Shown: positions 52,022 through 60,872 of the stretch, one piece after another
Layout of the letters: the number at the start of each line of letters is the position of its first letter
Numbering within the stretch: position 1 is the stretch's first letter
Origin: CALMEH01 sp964548225
GTDB taxonomy: Bacteria > Acidobacteriota > Blastocatellia > Pyrinomonadales > Pyrinomonadaceae
Direction of reading: 5' to 3'
Length of the DNA stretch: 64,000 bases
Assembly: GCA_964548225.1 (NCBI GenBank)
Contig: CAZJQP010000012.1
Span: forward strand, 12,616 to 76,615
The notes under the pieces: model-generated
What the model saw: only the letters and a program-made list of their open reading frames with translations
Databases searched by the model: none
What the model was told of the DNA's origin: nothing
Made by a program: the position numbers and the translations under genes

Positions 52022-53059
52022 TTACACCGGATTTTCAAGACGCGCTCGAATCGCATCAAAAACCGTCGAAACTTTGATGTCCATACAAATCCATCTGTTG
52101 CAAGTGCGCCGATGACAATTTACACGGCAACCGATGTCGTTTCGTTCAACACATAAATCTTGTGCGTTCGGACTGCCATTGCGCCACCATTCGGTCGGAC
52201 CGAAAATTCCGACAATCGGCGCACGAGCCGCAACCGCAAGATGAGTTGGCGCAGTATCGCCGCCGACATATATTTTTGCGTGTTTCGCCAATTCGAAAAA
52301 ACCTTTCAAACTCGGTTGGGTCGCTAAAATTTTGCCCGATTTATTGTTTTCCAACGCTTTTTCCGCAAGTTTTTTTTCATTTGGCGCAGTTGTAACAACG
52401 GAAAACAAACCTTTTTCTTCCCAAAGTCTGTCTGCCAATTCGCCGAATTTTTCCGCGTGCCAGAGCTTTGTAACCCAACCGCCCGCCGGATTTAAGATTG
52501 CAAAATTTTCACCTGTTTTATTGATGATTTTTTCTGCTTCGGCTTTATGATTTTCGTCGGTAAATATCGGAAATTCAAAATTTTCGGTCGGCACGGGAAT
52601 TTTCAGAGCTTTTTCAGCAAGCACCAAATTTTTGCGGATAATGTGTGTTTGCGGCGGAATTTCAAAAGTTTTCGTAAGCAAAACACGGCTTGAAGGTTCA
52701 CGCAAATTTAATTTTGCGAAACCGAAAATCCGTTTCGCTTTGGCAAGTTTTGCAATCGCCGCGGATTTCCAAAGACCTTGAAAATCGAGTGCAACATCAA
52801 ATTTGGATTTTCTCAGTTCGCCTAGCTGTTTCGCGGCTTCAGGCAAAATTTTGCCGATGATTTTGCCTTTGCGAAGCGAGCGCGTATCAACTTCGATTAA
52901 ATTGTCCAAAAGTTCATTACCGCGCAAAATTTCCGCCGCACGTTTTTCCGCCGCCCAAGAAATCTCGGCTTCGGGCAAAGCACGTCGAATCGCCGCCAGC
53001 GCAGGCAAATTATGCACGATGTCGCCGATACTGCTGAGTTTGACAATGAGAATTTTCAT
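52022..53059 (-). CDS. GT9-family heptosyltransferase (WaaC/WaaF-like)
   Basis: 345 residues from the ATG at 53059. The GT9 start MKILIVKLSSIGDIVHNLPAL is typical of LPS heptosyltransferase I, with FDVALDFQGLWKSAA, LNPAGGWVTKLWHAEKFGEL and KIYVGGDTAPTHLAVA as further blocks. Transfers ADP-heptose to the LPS inner core. A Cys-rich C-terminus (CRVNCHRRTCNRWICMDI) is unusual in spacing but occurs in some members of the group. Confidence 0.9.
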   Translation of the reverse strand: MKILIVKLSSIGDIVHNLPALAAIRRALPEAEISWAAEKRAAEILRGNELLDNLIEVDTRSLRKGKIIGKILPEAAKQLGELRKSKFDVALDFQGLWKSAAIAKLAKAKRIFGFAKLNLREPSSRVLLTKTFEIPPQTHIIRKNLVLAEKALKIPVPTENFEFPIFTDENHKAEAEKIINKTGENFAILNPAGGWVTKLWHAEKFGELADRLWEEKGLFSVVTTAPNEKKLAEKALENNKSGKILATQPSLKGFFELAKHAKIYVGGDTAPTHLAVAARAPIVGIFGPTEWWRNGSPNAQDLCVERNDIGCRVNCHRRTCNRWICMDIKVSTVFDAIRARLENPV

Positions 53060-53093
53060 TTGCAAATCATAATCTTAGACGCTTACCGCTTGT

Positions 53094-53160
53094 CAGAACA
53101 AGGAGCGGTAGCGACTTGGCTTTTCAGAAATCTCCCAAGCAGTTGCCATTCCTTGTTCTG
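53094..53160 (+). terminator. Imperfect hairpin, terminator-like
   Basis: CAGAACAAGGA pairs with TCCTTGTTCTG, and the inner GGTAGCGACTTGG partly with CCAAGCAGTTGCC. A run ATTTTTTG follows on the plus strand. It lies between divergent genes, so it may be a repeat remnant rather than a real terminator. Confidence 0.6.
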
Positions 53161-53280
53161 ATTTTTTGAATAATGTATGATTTAAACACCCCACAAAAAT
53201 CTCTGGAATTTTTCGCTAAAATAAGCTATCATATAAACTTAGGGCGATTTGCCCGCAAACCTTTCTCCCAAATTCGGACT

Positions 53281-54210
53281 ATGAAAGAATCGAAACGTCC
53301 GCCACGCGATTTGCGTCCGGCACTGGTTTTTTTGAGCGGTGATTTGCTTGCCGTGCCGATTCCGCTTGAGCGCGAAGAAGTCATTTTAGGTCGCGCTCTC
53401 GAAGCCGATGTGCGAATAAACGACAGCAAAGTTTCGCGCCAACACGCCAAGCTCACAACAATCTTTAAAGCTGACACCGGCGAGCGGGACTATGTTTTGA
53501 CCGATTTGTTTTCGCGCAACGGCACTTTTGTCAACGGCGAAAAAATCACCCGCGAAATTTTGCAAAACGGCGATAAAATTACCATCGGCGAGCATATTTT
53601 CCGCTTTGATTTGCTGGATGAAATTGATTTGGAATATCAAAAACAAATTCGTCGTCTGCTTTCGCACGACGATTTGACCGGACTTCTTTCGAGTCGGTCT
53701 TTTTTCTCGGAACTCCGGCGCGAAGCGGCACGGGCAAAAGCGGAAATCCGCGGTTTTTGCGTTTTGATGATGGACATTGACCACTTTAAATCGGTCAATG
53801 ATACTTTCGGTCATCTGACCGGAAGCAAAACTTTGGAAGAAATTGGTCATTGCATTATGCAAAATTTGCGAAGCGGCGACGTTGCGGCACGGTTCGGCGG
53901 CGAAGAATTTGCGGCATTTTTGCTTGATGCGTCGCTTTCGCAAGCCATCGTTGCGGCAGAAAGAATTCGGGCGGAGATTGAAAGCAAAGAATTTAGCGTG
54001 GTGCGACACGGCAAACCTTCGGAAACGCATCGAATAACAATCAGCATCGGCATTTCATCATATCCGATGGATTCAAGCGATCCTATCGAACTTGTCGAAC
54101 TTGCTGATTCCGCGCTTTACCGTGCCAAACGCGAAGGCAGAAACCGTGTCTGTGCTTATCGCGCTTTGAGCGAAGAAGAATTACAAGAAGGTTTGCCGGC
54201 AAGAGAATAA
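53281..54210 (+). CDS. FHA-GGDEF diguanylate cyclase
   Basis: 309 residues from the ATG at 53281. An N-terminal FHA domain (EEVILGRALEADVRINDSKVSRQHAKL, LFSRNGTFVNGEKI) reads phosphothreonine. A GGDEF domain follows (HDDLTGLLSSRSFF, MMDIDHFKSVNDTFGH, and the active loop RFGGEEFAAF). GGEEF is an active variant, so the protein probably makes c-di-GMP. An upstream Leu/Phe-rich frame from 53173 is not supported. It stands next to the pilus-like gene cluster, which c-di-GMP could control. Confidence 0.93.
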   Translation: MKESKRPPRDLRPALVFLSGDLLAVPIPLEREEVILGRALEADVRINDSKVSRQHAKLTTIFKADTGERDYVLTDLFSRNGTFVNGEKITREILQNGDKITIGEHIFRFDLLDEIDLEYQKQIRRLLSHDDLTGLLSSRSFFSELRREAARAKAEIRGFCVLMMDIDHFKSVNDTFGHLTGSKTLEEIGHCIMQNLRSGDVAARFGGEEFAAFLLDASLSQAIVAAERIRAEIESKEFSVVRHGKPSETHRITISIGISSYPMDSSDPIELVELADSALYRAKREGRNRVCAYRALSEEELQEGLPARE

Positions 54211-54261
54211 TTCAAAGTTCAAAGTTCAAAGTTCAAATAATAAGACCTTGAACCTTGAATT
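54211..54261. repeat. Heptamer array (TTCAAAG units)
   Basis: TTCAAAG x3 and TTCAAAT (54211-54238), followed by opposed CCTTGAA CCTTGAA TTTC. It follows the FHA-GGDEF stop directly. Confidence 0.88.
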
Positions 54262-54301
54262 TCTTCAACTTTTGCAACTTTTCAATAAAATTCAACGTGA
54301 A

Positions 54302-54342
54302 AGCAACTGCTAAAAGCCTTTAGTTTGCAGTTGCTCTTTTTT
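54302..54342 (+). terminator. Terminator after the FHA-GGDEF gene
   Basis: AGCAACTGC...GCAGTTGCT with a further TAAA/TTTA inner stem, then CTTTTTT. Good rho-independent terminator. Confidence 0.88.
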
Positions 54343-54403
54343 GTTTGATAAACTTTCTTATTCTGCGGACAACTGACAACAGACAAAGGACAATCAAAAA
54401 ACA

Positions 54404-55009
54404 GTGATTACAAAAATCAATCTTGCCAGTAAGCCTTTTCGGAACAGGACGCTTCCGTATATTATTTCGCTTTTGCTTCTCGCGTTGGCGGTAGCAGGCA
54501 CAGCTTTGGCATTTACCAAATGGCGTGATGTGAAACAAAGCAATGATGTGGCGATTATTAAACTCAAGCAAATGGAAGACGAACTCAAAGACCTCAGCCG
54601 TAAAAATGACGCGGTTCAGCAACAACTTCCGGCGGACAAACGCGAATTGTTGATTGCCGCGCACAAACTCGTGGCAAATAAATCGTTTGGTTGGTCGCGT
54701 TTGTTTTCTGATTTGGAAACGGTTTTGCCCGGAAGTGTCAGCGCGTCCCGCATTGCAGTTGAAAATGTTTTCAAAGATGGAGACCGCATTAAAGCGCAAC
54801 TCGAATTTGCCGTTTTGAGCCGTGATTATCCGGCGGTAATGGCAATGATTGATAATATGAACAGTTCGGGAATTTTCCGCGCCGAACTTCGCAGTCAAGA
54901 TTTACAGCAAACCGATAGCATTACTTACACCGAATATACTTTGAGTTTGCTTTACACACCGAGCGCAGGTTATTCGCCGCAAATCGCTCAAAACGGAGGT
55001 AACGAATAA
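54404..55009 (+). CDS. pilN: PilN-like type IV pilus assembly protein
   Basis: 201 residues from a GTG at 54404. TKINLASKPFRNRTLPYI is the PilN-type N-terminal motif (INL.....R). One membrane helix follows (LLLLALAVAGTALAF), then a coiled coil and a ferredoxin-like periplasmic part. PilN bridges the inner membrane platform with PilO in type IV pili or type II secretion (GspL C-terminal-like). The stop overlaps the next start (TAATG). No pilM gene is adjacent. Confidence 0.8.
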   Translation: MITKINLASKPFRNRTLPYIISLLLLALAVAGTALAFTKWRDVKQSNDVAIIKLKQMEDELKDLSRKNDAVQQQLPADKRELLIAAHKLVANKSFGWSRLFSDLETVLPGSVSASRIAVENVFKDGDRIKAQLEFAVLSRDYPAVMAMIDNMNSSGIFRAELRSQDLQQTDSITYTEYTLSLLYTPSAGYSPQIAQNGGNE

Positions 55010-55983
55010 TGAGCGAAAATCTGAAACCGAACGAAGCGGAAAACGCTAAACAAGAACCTGAAATCGTTGTCAACGATTACGATTCGGCGGTTGTCGTTGA
55101 TGAAGCGGACAGAACAGTTTTATTGACCGAACAGGAAACGATTGTTATTGAAAAAGACCCGATGATTTCGGTTGTTCCGAAAAACCGTCCGCGAAAAGTT
55201 TATGGCGGAATGTGGGGAATTCCTGAAATTACGACTGTCGGACTGGCTGGGTTGGCAGTTTTGTCGGTTCTTCTGCTTTATCTGTTTTTTGTTCTGCCGC
55301 GTGAGAGTGAACTCAAAAACAATCGTGCAAAACTCGATGAACTTGAGAAAAAACTGATTAGCGAAAGACAGCGTTACGGCTCGGCGGAAACAACCGAAAA
55401 GCGCGTTGCCGAATTGATTAACAGCGTTGACGATTTTGAAACTAGATTCTTGAAATCCGATTCAATCAGCCGTTCCGCGCTTTATCAGCAAATTAACGGT
55501 TTGATTGCGGGCTACGGTTTGACGAACACGACCGGACCTGATTATCAACGGCTTGAAATAAGTGCTTCAAATAATGCTCAAGACGAAAAAGAAAGTGGCA
55601 GAGCGAAATTTCAGAGTCTTTTTCCGGGCGATTATGTAACTATGACGGTTGAAGGTTCGTATCAAAATCTGCGGCGGTTTATTCGCCAAATCGAAACGAG
55701 TAATCAATTTATTGTCATCAGCGCAGTCGAACTCGAACCGGCAGATTCGGAAGAGAAAAAAGATACTAAACAAACCGTCGCCGGCGGACAAACACAAAAT
55801 CCGCCATTGACCGATTTTCGGAACGGCGGAATAAACCCGACACAAATTACGCAAGCAACGCCGAAACCCAAGGTTCCGCAAGGCAAAAAACGCGGTGAAA
55901 TTGTTGCTTTAAGGCTTGAAATGGCGGCTTATTATCGCCGTCCGAATTTTGTTCCGCAACAAGCAATAGACACAGAACCGTAA
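55009..55983 (+). CDS. pilO: PilO-like membrane protein with acidic N-terminus
   Basis: 324 residues. An acidic N-terminal tail (about 1-70, many Glu/Asp) precedes one membrane helix (VGLAGLAVLSVLLLYLFF), a coiled coil and a ferredoxin-like domain (DYVTMTVEGSYQNLRRFIRQIETS). The latter is the PilO core. The long N-terminal tail is not usual for PilO. Translationally coupled to pilN. Confidence 0.78.
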   Translation: MSENLKPNEAENAKQEPEIVVNDYDSAVVVDEADRTVLLTEQETIVIEKDPMISVVPKNRPRKVYGGMWGIPEITTVGLAGLAVLSVLLLYLFFVLPRESELKNNRAKLDELEKKLISERQRYGSAETTEKRVAELINSVDDFETRFLKSDSISRSALYQQINGLIAGYGLTNTTGPDYQRLEISASNNAQDEKESGRAKFQSLFPGDYVTMTVEGSYQNLRRFIRQIETSNQFIVISAVELEPADSEEKKDTKQTVAGGQTQNPPLTDFRNGGINPTQITQATPKPKVPQGKKRGEIVALRLEMAAYYRRPNFVPQQAIDTEP

Positions 55984-55995
55984 GATTAAACCGAA

Positions 55996-57102
55996 ATGAA
56001 ACTTTTTGAAGGCAAAACTCCGACCGAAAGGAATAAAATAATCGCCGCGATTGTTCTCGGCGTGTTGGCTGTGCTAATGCTCTCATACACCTTCGGCGGA
56101 ATGTTTTTCGGCAAAAAACCGACCGTTACCGTAACAAAATCGCCGACCCCGAAACCTTCCGGCGCAAATAACGCAACGAAGAGTGAAATGCCGTCGCAAT
56201 CGGAAATATACGCGAATTATGCTTCTGTTCCGGTTGATTACAGACCGGGAAGTTTATACGCGCCCGAAGCAGGCAGAAATATTTTCGCTTTCTACGAACC
56301 GCCGCCGCCGACTCCGTATTCGCCGACACCGACACCGATACCTACGGAATTCCCTGTGCAAACTATTGTTCCGACACCAACGCCGCCATTGACGATTTTT
56401 ACCGCAACAGCCGCGACCGGTGGAATTATTTATGCCGGACAAAACGGTTTTCAAATTGATGTTAGCGGCGATAAATTCACGACTGAATCACGCATTTTGC
56501 TGAACGGAATGGCTGTGCCGACGACGTTTGTAAATTCGCAGAGATTAACGGCGCAAGTTCCTTCGGATTTGATTAGAAACGCCGGAAATCTGATAATTAC
56601 GGTTGCTACGCCAGACGGCAAACTTTATTCAAATCCGGTGGCGTTTAATATCCAAGCCGCGCCGCAACCGCAATTCAAATATATTGGCGTAACAATTCGT
56701 AAAGGCAATAACAACAATACCGCGACGATTAAAGAAGGGGAAAAAGAGTCGCTCGTGCGTTTGAACGATGACATCGGCGGACGTTTTAAGGTTACGAGTA
56801 TTTCGAGAAACGAAATCAAAGTGCAGGACAAGTTTTTAGGTTTTGAATATCGCAAACAAATGGAATCCGCCGGCGGTGCGCTGACTTCGACGACAAATAA
56901 CAATAATCCGCGCAATGTTCAAACCAATCCGAATTTTAATAACAATAATCCGACGACTACCAATCCGAATCCGAATTGTCCGCCGGGAATTCCTTGCGAC
57001 AAATATCCGCTAGTTACGCCGAATAATACGATAAATAATCCGAATCAAGATCAAAGACAGAAACAAACAAAAGACGATTATGATGACGATGGAGACAATT
57101 AA
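55996..57102 (+). CDS. Membrane-anchored IPT/TIG-domain protein (PilP-like position)
   Basis: 368 residues. N-terminal membrane helix (IIAAIVLGVLAVLMLSYTFGG), a Pro/Thr-rich linker (PPPPTPYSPTPTPIPTE), an IPT/TIG-like beta domain (GGIIYAGQNGFQIDVSGDKF, ...LNGMAVPTTFVNSQRLTAQVP), then a short PilP-like part and a Asn/Pro/Asp-rich tail. Its place after pilO is where pilP normally lies. The tail overlaps the start of the next gene. Confidence 0.72.
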   Translation: MKLFEGKTPTERNKIIAAIVLGVLAVLMLSYTFGGMFFGKKPTVTVTKSPTPKPSGANNATKSEMPSQSEIYANYASVPVDYRPGSLYAPEAGRNIFAFYEPPPPTPYSPTPTPIPTEFPVQTIVPTPTPPLTIFTATAATGGIIYAGQNGFQIDVSGDKFTTESRILLNGMAVPTTFVNSQRLTAQVPSDLIRNAGNLIITVATPDGKLYSNPVAFNIQAAPQPQFKYIGVTIRKGNNNNTATIKEGEKESLVRLNDDIGGRFKVTSISRNEIKVQDKFLGFEYRKQMESAGGALTSTTNNNNPRNVQTNPNFNNNNPTTTNPNPNCPPGIPCDKYPLVTPNNTINNPNQDQRQKQTKDDYDDDGDN

Positions 57103-57844
57103 AAAAGTAGCCAGTTGTCAGTTGTCAGTTGTCAGTTGTCAGAAAAACAACGGGCAACATACAACGGACAACGGACAAAAAGGAATGTCTTTGATTTCGA
57201 TTATGGCGATAATGACGCTTGTTTCAGTTGCGCTTCTCGCAGTTGCACCGAGTGTTCAGCAAAATATCCAACGCGAAAAAGAACTCGAGCAAATCCGACG
57301 CGGTGAAGAAGTTGCCGTTGCAATTCAACGCTACGTTACATTTTATCAGGGCGCGAAGCTGCCGGAATCTATTGATGATTTGCTTGAAGGTTTGCCTGTC
57401 GGAACGAAAAAAGTTCAAATCTTACGCGAATCGGCGGCAATTGATCCGCTTAGTGAAGACGGCAAATGGAAGCTCGTGCCAATGAATAAATTAGCCGGAT
57501 TTGCCCGTCGAGTGCAAAATTACAACAACGGATTGTTGCCGACTTCGGACAATATGCCGCGCAACATTTCCGATCAGGTTGGCGCGTTTATTACCAACAC
57601 AAAACTCGATAGTGAGGACAATGACATAACCGATGCCGCTGACGGCGCAGACGACGAAAGTTTTGATACCACCGACACGCCTTTTATCGGTGTTGTCAGC
57701 CAAAGCCAAAGCCGATCTGTTGTTGCCTATTACGGACTTGAAAACCACAGCAAATGGATTTTTACTCCGCTTTTCCGGGGTTCCGGTTCAGCCCAAATCA
57801 ACAGTAACAGCGGCGGCGGCAGGACAAATACTGTTATTAGATAG
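57080..57844 (+). CDS. Pseudopilin-like protein with heptamer-encoded leader
   Basis: 254 residues. The prepilin-type junction is QKG-MSLISIMAIMTLVSVALLAVAP followed by QREKELEQIRRGEEVAVAIQRYV, the layout of GspG-like pseudopilins; residue +5 is Ser, not the usual Glu. The leader is about 35 residues and mostly encoded by TTGTCAG and CAACGGA heptamers. Starts inside the preceding gene. The C-terminus is Asp/Ser/Gly-rich. Probable component of the same pilus-like machine. Confidence 0.75.
   Translation: MMTMETIKKVASCQLSVVSCQKNNGQHTTDNGQKGMSLISIMAIMTLVSVALLAVAPSVQQNIQREKELEQIRRGEEVAVAIQRYVTFYQGAKLPESIDDLLEGLPVGTKKVQILRESAAIDPLSEDGKWKLVPMNKLAGFARRVQNYNNGLLPTSDNMPRNISDQVGAFITNTKLDSEDNDITDAADGADDESFDTTDTPFIGVVSQSQSRSVVAYYGLENHSKWIFTPLFRGSGSAQINSNSGGGRTNTVIR
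57112..57178. repeat. Heptamer arrays inside the pseudopilin leader
   Basis: Four CAGTTGT units (57112-57142) then CAACGGG CAACATA CAACGGA CAACGGA (57148-57176). Both are in the reading frame and translated as CQLSVVSCQ and NNGQHTTDNGQ. TTGTC and its near-complement GACAAC allow partial pairing. Confidence 0.88.
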
Positions 57845-57854
57845 AAAATGATCA

Positions 57855-57880
57855 GAGGATAATTTCTCCTCGTTTTTTTT
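57855..57880 (+). terminator. Terminator at the end of the pilus-like operon
   Basis: GAGGA-N7-TCCTC followed by eight T. Weak stem but well placed after the pseudopilin stop; it overlaps the last bases of the convergent mscS-type gene. Confidence 0.7.
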
Positions 57881-58799
57881 ACATTTCCACATCTTTCCCA
57901 TTTTCCGCTGTCGGATTGTCGGCGTTTTGGACAATAATCGAGCCGGGCGGATAGAGTTCGATTTCGGATTTATTCAATGCTTCTTTGATTGCCGTTGCCG
58001 CTTCGTCAACGGCTTTCATAGCTTTGTGTTTATTGGTATCAATCCAAAAATAAATCGAAAGTTTCACGCCCTCTGCCGCTAAATCCGTAACATAAACTTC
58101 CGGTTTCGGTTCGTCTGTAACACTCTCCAAATCGGTTAGAGCCTGCGAAATTTTCGATTTCGCAGTTTTGATGTCGGCTTCGTAGCCGATACTGATTTGA
58201 TGTTTCATCCGGCGTTGTGCGCCTGCTCCGCGAATTGTCAGCGGTTCGGAATACATTTCGCCATTCGGAATAATTATCATTTCACCGTCATCCATTCGCA
58301 AAGTAGTGGCACGAACGCCGATATATTCGACTTTTCCTTGCTTATCTTTGATGAAAATATAATCGCCGATATGAAAAGGCTGTTTCCATAAAATCAAAAC
58401 GCCCGACAGCAAATTGTTCAAAATATCTTTGGTCGCAAAGCCAACAATAAACGACGTAAATCCAAGCCCTGCAATCAAATCGCCAAACTTAAACGACGGC
58501 ACAATAACTGTCAAAGCCGCAAAAATACCAATCACGAAAATTGCCGCGCCAATCAAACGGCTGATTAAAACACGCAGACGATTATCTAATTTTGCACGTT
58601 TTGAAGTCGCAAAAAAGATACTTTTGAGAAGTTTTGCAAATAGCCAAAAAACAAATAAAACAACGATTCCCGCCGCAATTAAAGGAAGTTGTTCGATTGC
58701 CGCAACGAGCAAATCGTTGATTGATTTATACGCCACTTTCGGCACTTGCGAAGCGTCTTCAATGACTTTTGTGGCTGTGTTCGAGTTTTGAAAAAACAT
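57879..58799 (-). CDS. MscS-type mechanosensitive channel
   Basis: 306 residues from the ATG at 58799. Three or four membrane helices, the pore helix region FGDLIAGLGFTSFIVGFATKDILNNLLSGVLI, then the MscS beta domain (PFHIGDYIFIKDKQGKVEYIGVRATTLRMDDGEMIIIPNGE, read in parts) and a C-terminal alpha/beta portion. The conserved order matches small MscS channels that open on hypo-osmotic shock. Convergent with the pilus operon. Confidence 0.93.
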   Translation of the reverse strand: MFFQNSNTATKVIEDASQVPKVAYKSINDLLVAAIEQLPLIAAGIVVLFVFWLFAKLLKSIFFATSKRAKLDNRLRVLISRLIGAAIFVIGIFAALTVIVPSFKFGDLIAGLGFTSFIVGFATKDILNNLLSGVLILWKQPFHIGDYIFIKDKQGKVEYIGVRATTLRMDDGEMIIIPNGEMYSEPLTIRGAGAQRRMKHQISIGYEADIKTAKSKISQALTDLESVTDEPKPEVYVTDLAAEGVKLSIYFWIDTNKHKAMKAVDEAATAIKEALNKSEIELYPPGSIIVQNADNPTAENGKDVEM

Positions 58800-58865
58800 A
58801 ATTTTACCCCGTATCTGGGAATTTGGTATTACTATAAGGGAAGCAATTCCGGTCATTCAAGTTGC

Positions 58866-58902
58866 TTGACTTTTTTCTAACTTAGAGTTAGAATAGTTCT
58901 AA
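58866..58902 (+). promoter_or_regulatory. dps promoter with overlapping Fur/PerR-like operator
   Basis: TTGACT (58866-58871), a 17-bp spacer and TAGAAT (58889-58894) form a strong sigma-70-type promoter. TTAGAAT-A-GTTCTAA (58888-58902) is a 7-1-7 palindrome overlapping the -10, similar to PerR boxes (TTATAATNATTATAA). A second palindrome TTCTAAC-TTAGA-GTTAGAA covers 58875-58893. Peroxide-controlled repression of dps would fit. Confidence 0.72.
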
Positions 58903-58917
58903 ATCAGGTTGAAAACT

Positions 58918-59400
58918 ATGGGTATGCACAAAACAAAAATTGATATAAAGAAGGGGAATCGGGAAAAAATCATCGAAATCTTAAACGCACGGTTAGCGGA
59001 TTCGAGCGATTTGAAATCGCAAGCGAAACAAGCGCATTGGAACGTCAAAGGAATGAGTTTTATTGCTTTGCACGAACTTTTTGACCAAATTGCAACGGAG
59101 GTTGAAGGCTACACGGATTTAATCGCCGAACGAATTACAACACTTGGCGGAACGGCACTCGGCACGGTTCGCGTGGCGGCATCAAATTCGTCTTTGAGCG
59201 AATATCCGCTCGAAATCACGGACGGCGCAGACCACGTTGATGCGCTTTCATCCGCATTGGCGGATTTTGGCAAAAAGGTGCGCCAAAACATTGATGACAC
59301 AGACGAACTCGGCGACAAAGACACCGCCGACCTTTTCACCGAAATCTCGCGCGGAATTGACAAATCGCTCTGGTTTGTCGAAGCGCATATCCAAAGCTAA
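58918..59400 (+). CDS. dps: DNA starvation/stationary phase protection protein Dps
   Basis: 160 residues from the ATG at 58918. Ferritin-fold motifs: QAKQAHWNVKGMSFIALHELFDQIATEVEGYTDLIAERITTLGG (read in parts) holds the His/Asp/Glu of the inter-subunit ferroxidase site; DKSLWFVEAHIQS closes the fold. Forms a 12-subunit iron-storing shell and protects DNA from peroxide. Terminator downstream and a PerR-like operator upstream. Confidence 0.95.
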   Translation: MGMHKTKIDIKKGNREKIIEILNARLADSSDLKSQAKQAHWNVKGMSFIALHELFDQIATEVEGYTDLIAERITTLGGTALGTVRVAASNSSLSEYPLEITDGADHVDALSSALADFGKKVRQNIDDTDELGDKDTADLFTEISRGIDKSLWFVEAHIQS

Positions 59401-59417
59401 TTGTCGGAAAATTTAAC

Positions 59418-59455
59418 AAAAAAAGCGGAAACTGCTTACGGTTTCCGCTTTTTTT
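59418..59455 (+). terminator. Terminator after dps
   Basis: AAAAAAAGCGGAAAC and its complement GTTTCCGCTTTTTTT flank an 8-nt loop. Strong and bidirectional. Confidence 0.94.
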
Positions 59456-59524
59456 GTTGCTTTTTTTCGCTATATTTCGTATATTTTAGCGCACTTCTAA
59501 TTTTAATTTACACGCAAAAAATAT

Positions 59525-60829
59525 ATGAATCCAACAGAACAAAAAACAACCGTTTCCGAAGCCGTCCGCAAGCATAAAGAGTTTCTTTTTCCGGCGGTGG
59601 CGACTTATTATCAAGAACCAATCGCGCTCGTCAAAGGCGAAAACGAATACGTCTGGGACGACGCGGGTAACAAATATCTTGATTGTTTCGGCGGCGTTTT
59701 GACCGTCAGCATTGGACACGCAAATCCGGCGGTCAATGAAGCCGTTATCAATCAAATCAATAAAATTTCACACACTTCAACGCTTTATGCCAATGAAAAT
59801 CAATCGAATTTGGCGGAGAAGTTGGCGGAAATCACGCCGGGCGATTTGAAAAAGTCATTTTTTACCAGCACCGGAACCGAAGCTGACGACACGGCGGTTT
59901 TTGCGGCAAAATTGGCAACAGGACGGCAAGAAGTCATCGTTTTGCGCCACAGTTATTCGGGCAGAAGCGCAACGGCTTTAACAAATGTCGGGCAACACAC
60001 TTGGCGACCGCTTCCGGCGCAGGTTGCCGGAGTTGTCCACGCCGCCGCGCCGTATTGTTACCGATGCCCTTTCAAACTCGAATATCCGTCTTGCGATGTG
60101 GCTTGCGCCAAAGACATCAAAAACATTATCGAAACCACGACAACGGGCGAAATTGCCGCGTTTATGGCTGAACCGATTTTGGGTGTCGGCGGTTTTATCG
60201 TTCCGCCGAAGGAATATTTTGAAATCGCCTACGGCATTGCCCGCGAACATGGCGGCGTTTGCATCGCGGACGAAGTTCAAACGGCTTGGGGCAGAACGGG
60301 CGACAAATGGTTCGGCATTGAACATTGGGGCGTTGTGCCGGACATTATGACTTCGGCAAAAGGTTTGGGCAACGGTGTTCCGGTTGCTTGGACGATTGCC
60401 ACGCCAGAAGTTGCCGACAAATTCCCCGGCGTAACATTTGCCACGTTCGGTGGAAATCCCGTTTCGATGGCGGCTGGATTTGCGGTTATCAAATTTATTG
60501 AAGACCACGATTTACGGACAAACGCCCGAATTGTCGGAGGTTATCTGCGCGAAAGATTTGAAGAATTGCAGGAAAAATACGAAATCATCGGCGATGTTCG
60601 CGGAATGGGTTTGATGCAAGCCATTGAATTGGTTGTGGATAGAAAAACCAAAGAGCCGAATCCAAACGCAGTTCTGAAAGTCTTTGAAGAAACCAAACGT
60701 CAAGGCGTTCTCATCGGCAAAGGTGGACTTTACGGCAACGTCATCCGCACGGGAATGATGCTCAATTCAACGAAAGACAATGTTGATGAGTTAATTGACG
60801 CGCTCGATAAAGGTTTTGCTTTGTGTTAA
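59525..60829 (+). CDS. Class III aminotransferase (AGXT2/beta-alanine or alanine-glyoxylate type)
   Basis: 434 residues. PLP Lys279 in MTSAKGLGNGVPV; FFTSTGTEADDTAVFAAK is the phosphate-binding block and CIADEVQTAWGRTG the Asp block. The Cys-rich stretch CYRCPFKLEYPSCDVAC (Cys178, 181, 190, 194) is typical of the AGXT2 subgroup. Donor and acceptor are not certain; alanine-glyoxylate, beta-alanine or 4-aminobutyrate transamination are options. A putative beta-lactamase-fold gene follows at 44 nt. Confidence 0.9.
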   Translation: MNPTEQKTTVSEAVRKHKEFLFPAVATYYQEPIALVKGENEYVWDDAGNKYLDCFGGVLTVSIGHANPAVNEAVINQINKISHTSTLYANENQSNLAEKLAEITPGDLKKSFFTSTGTEADDTAVFAAKLATGRQEVIVLRHSYSGRSATALTNVGQHTWRPLPAQVAGVVHAAAPYCYRCPFKLEYPSCDVACAKDIKNIIETTTTGEIAAFMAEPILGVGGFIVPPKEYFEIAYGIAREHGGVCIADEVQTAWGRTGDKWFGIEHWGVVPDIMTSAKGLGNGVPVAWTIATPEVADKFPGVTFATFGGNPVSMAAGFAVIKFIEDHDLRTNARIVGGYLRERFEELQEKYEIIGDVRGMGLMQAIELVVDRKTKEPNPNAVLKVFEETKRQGVLIGKGGLYGNVIRTGMMLNSTKDNVDELIDALDKGFALC

Positions 60830-60872
60830 GTTCCGATTGCTTAGATATTTAGGCGCGTTTTTTTTACCAAAT

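Noticed and set aside
53173..53280. Extended N-terminus for the FHA-GGDEF protein
   Set aside because: The extra 36 residues have no family match and the ATG at 53281 starts the conserved region cleanly.
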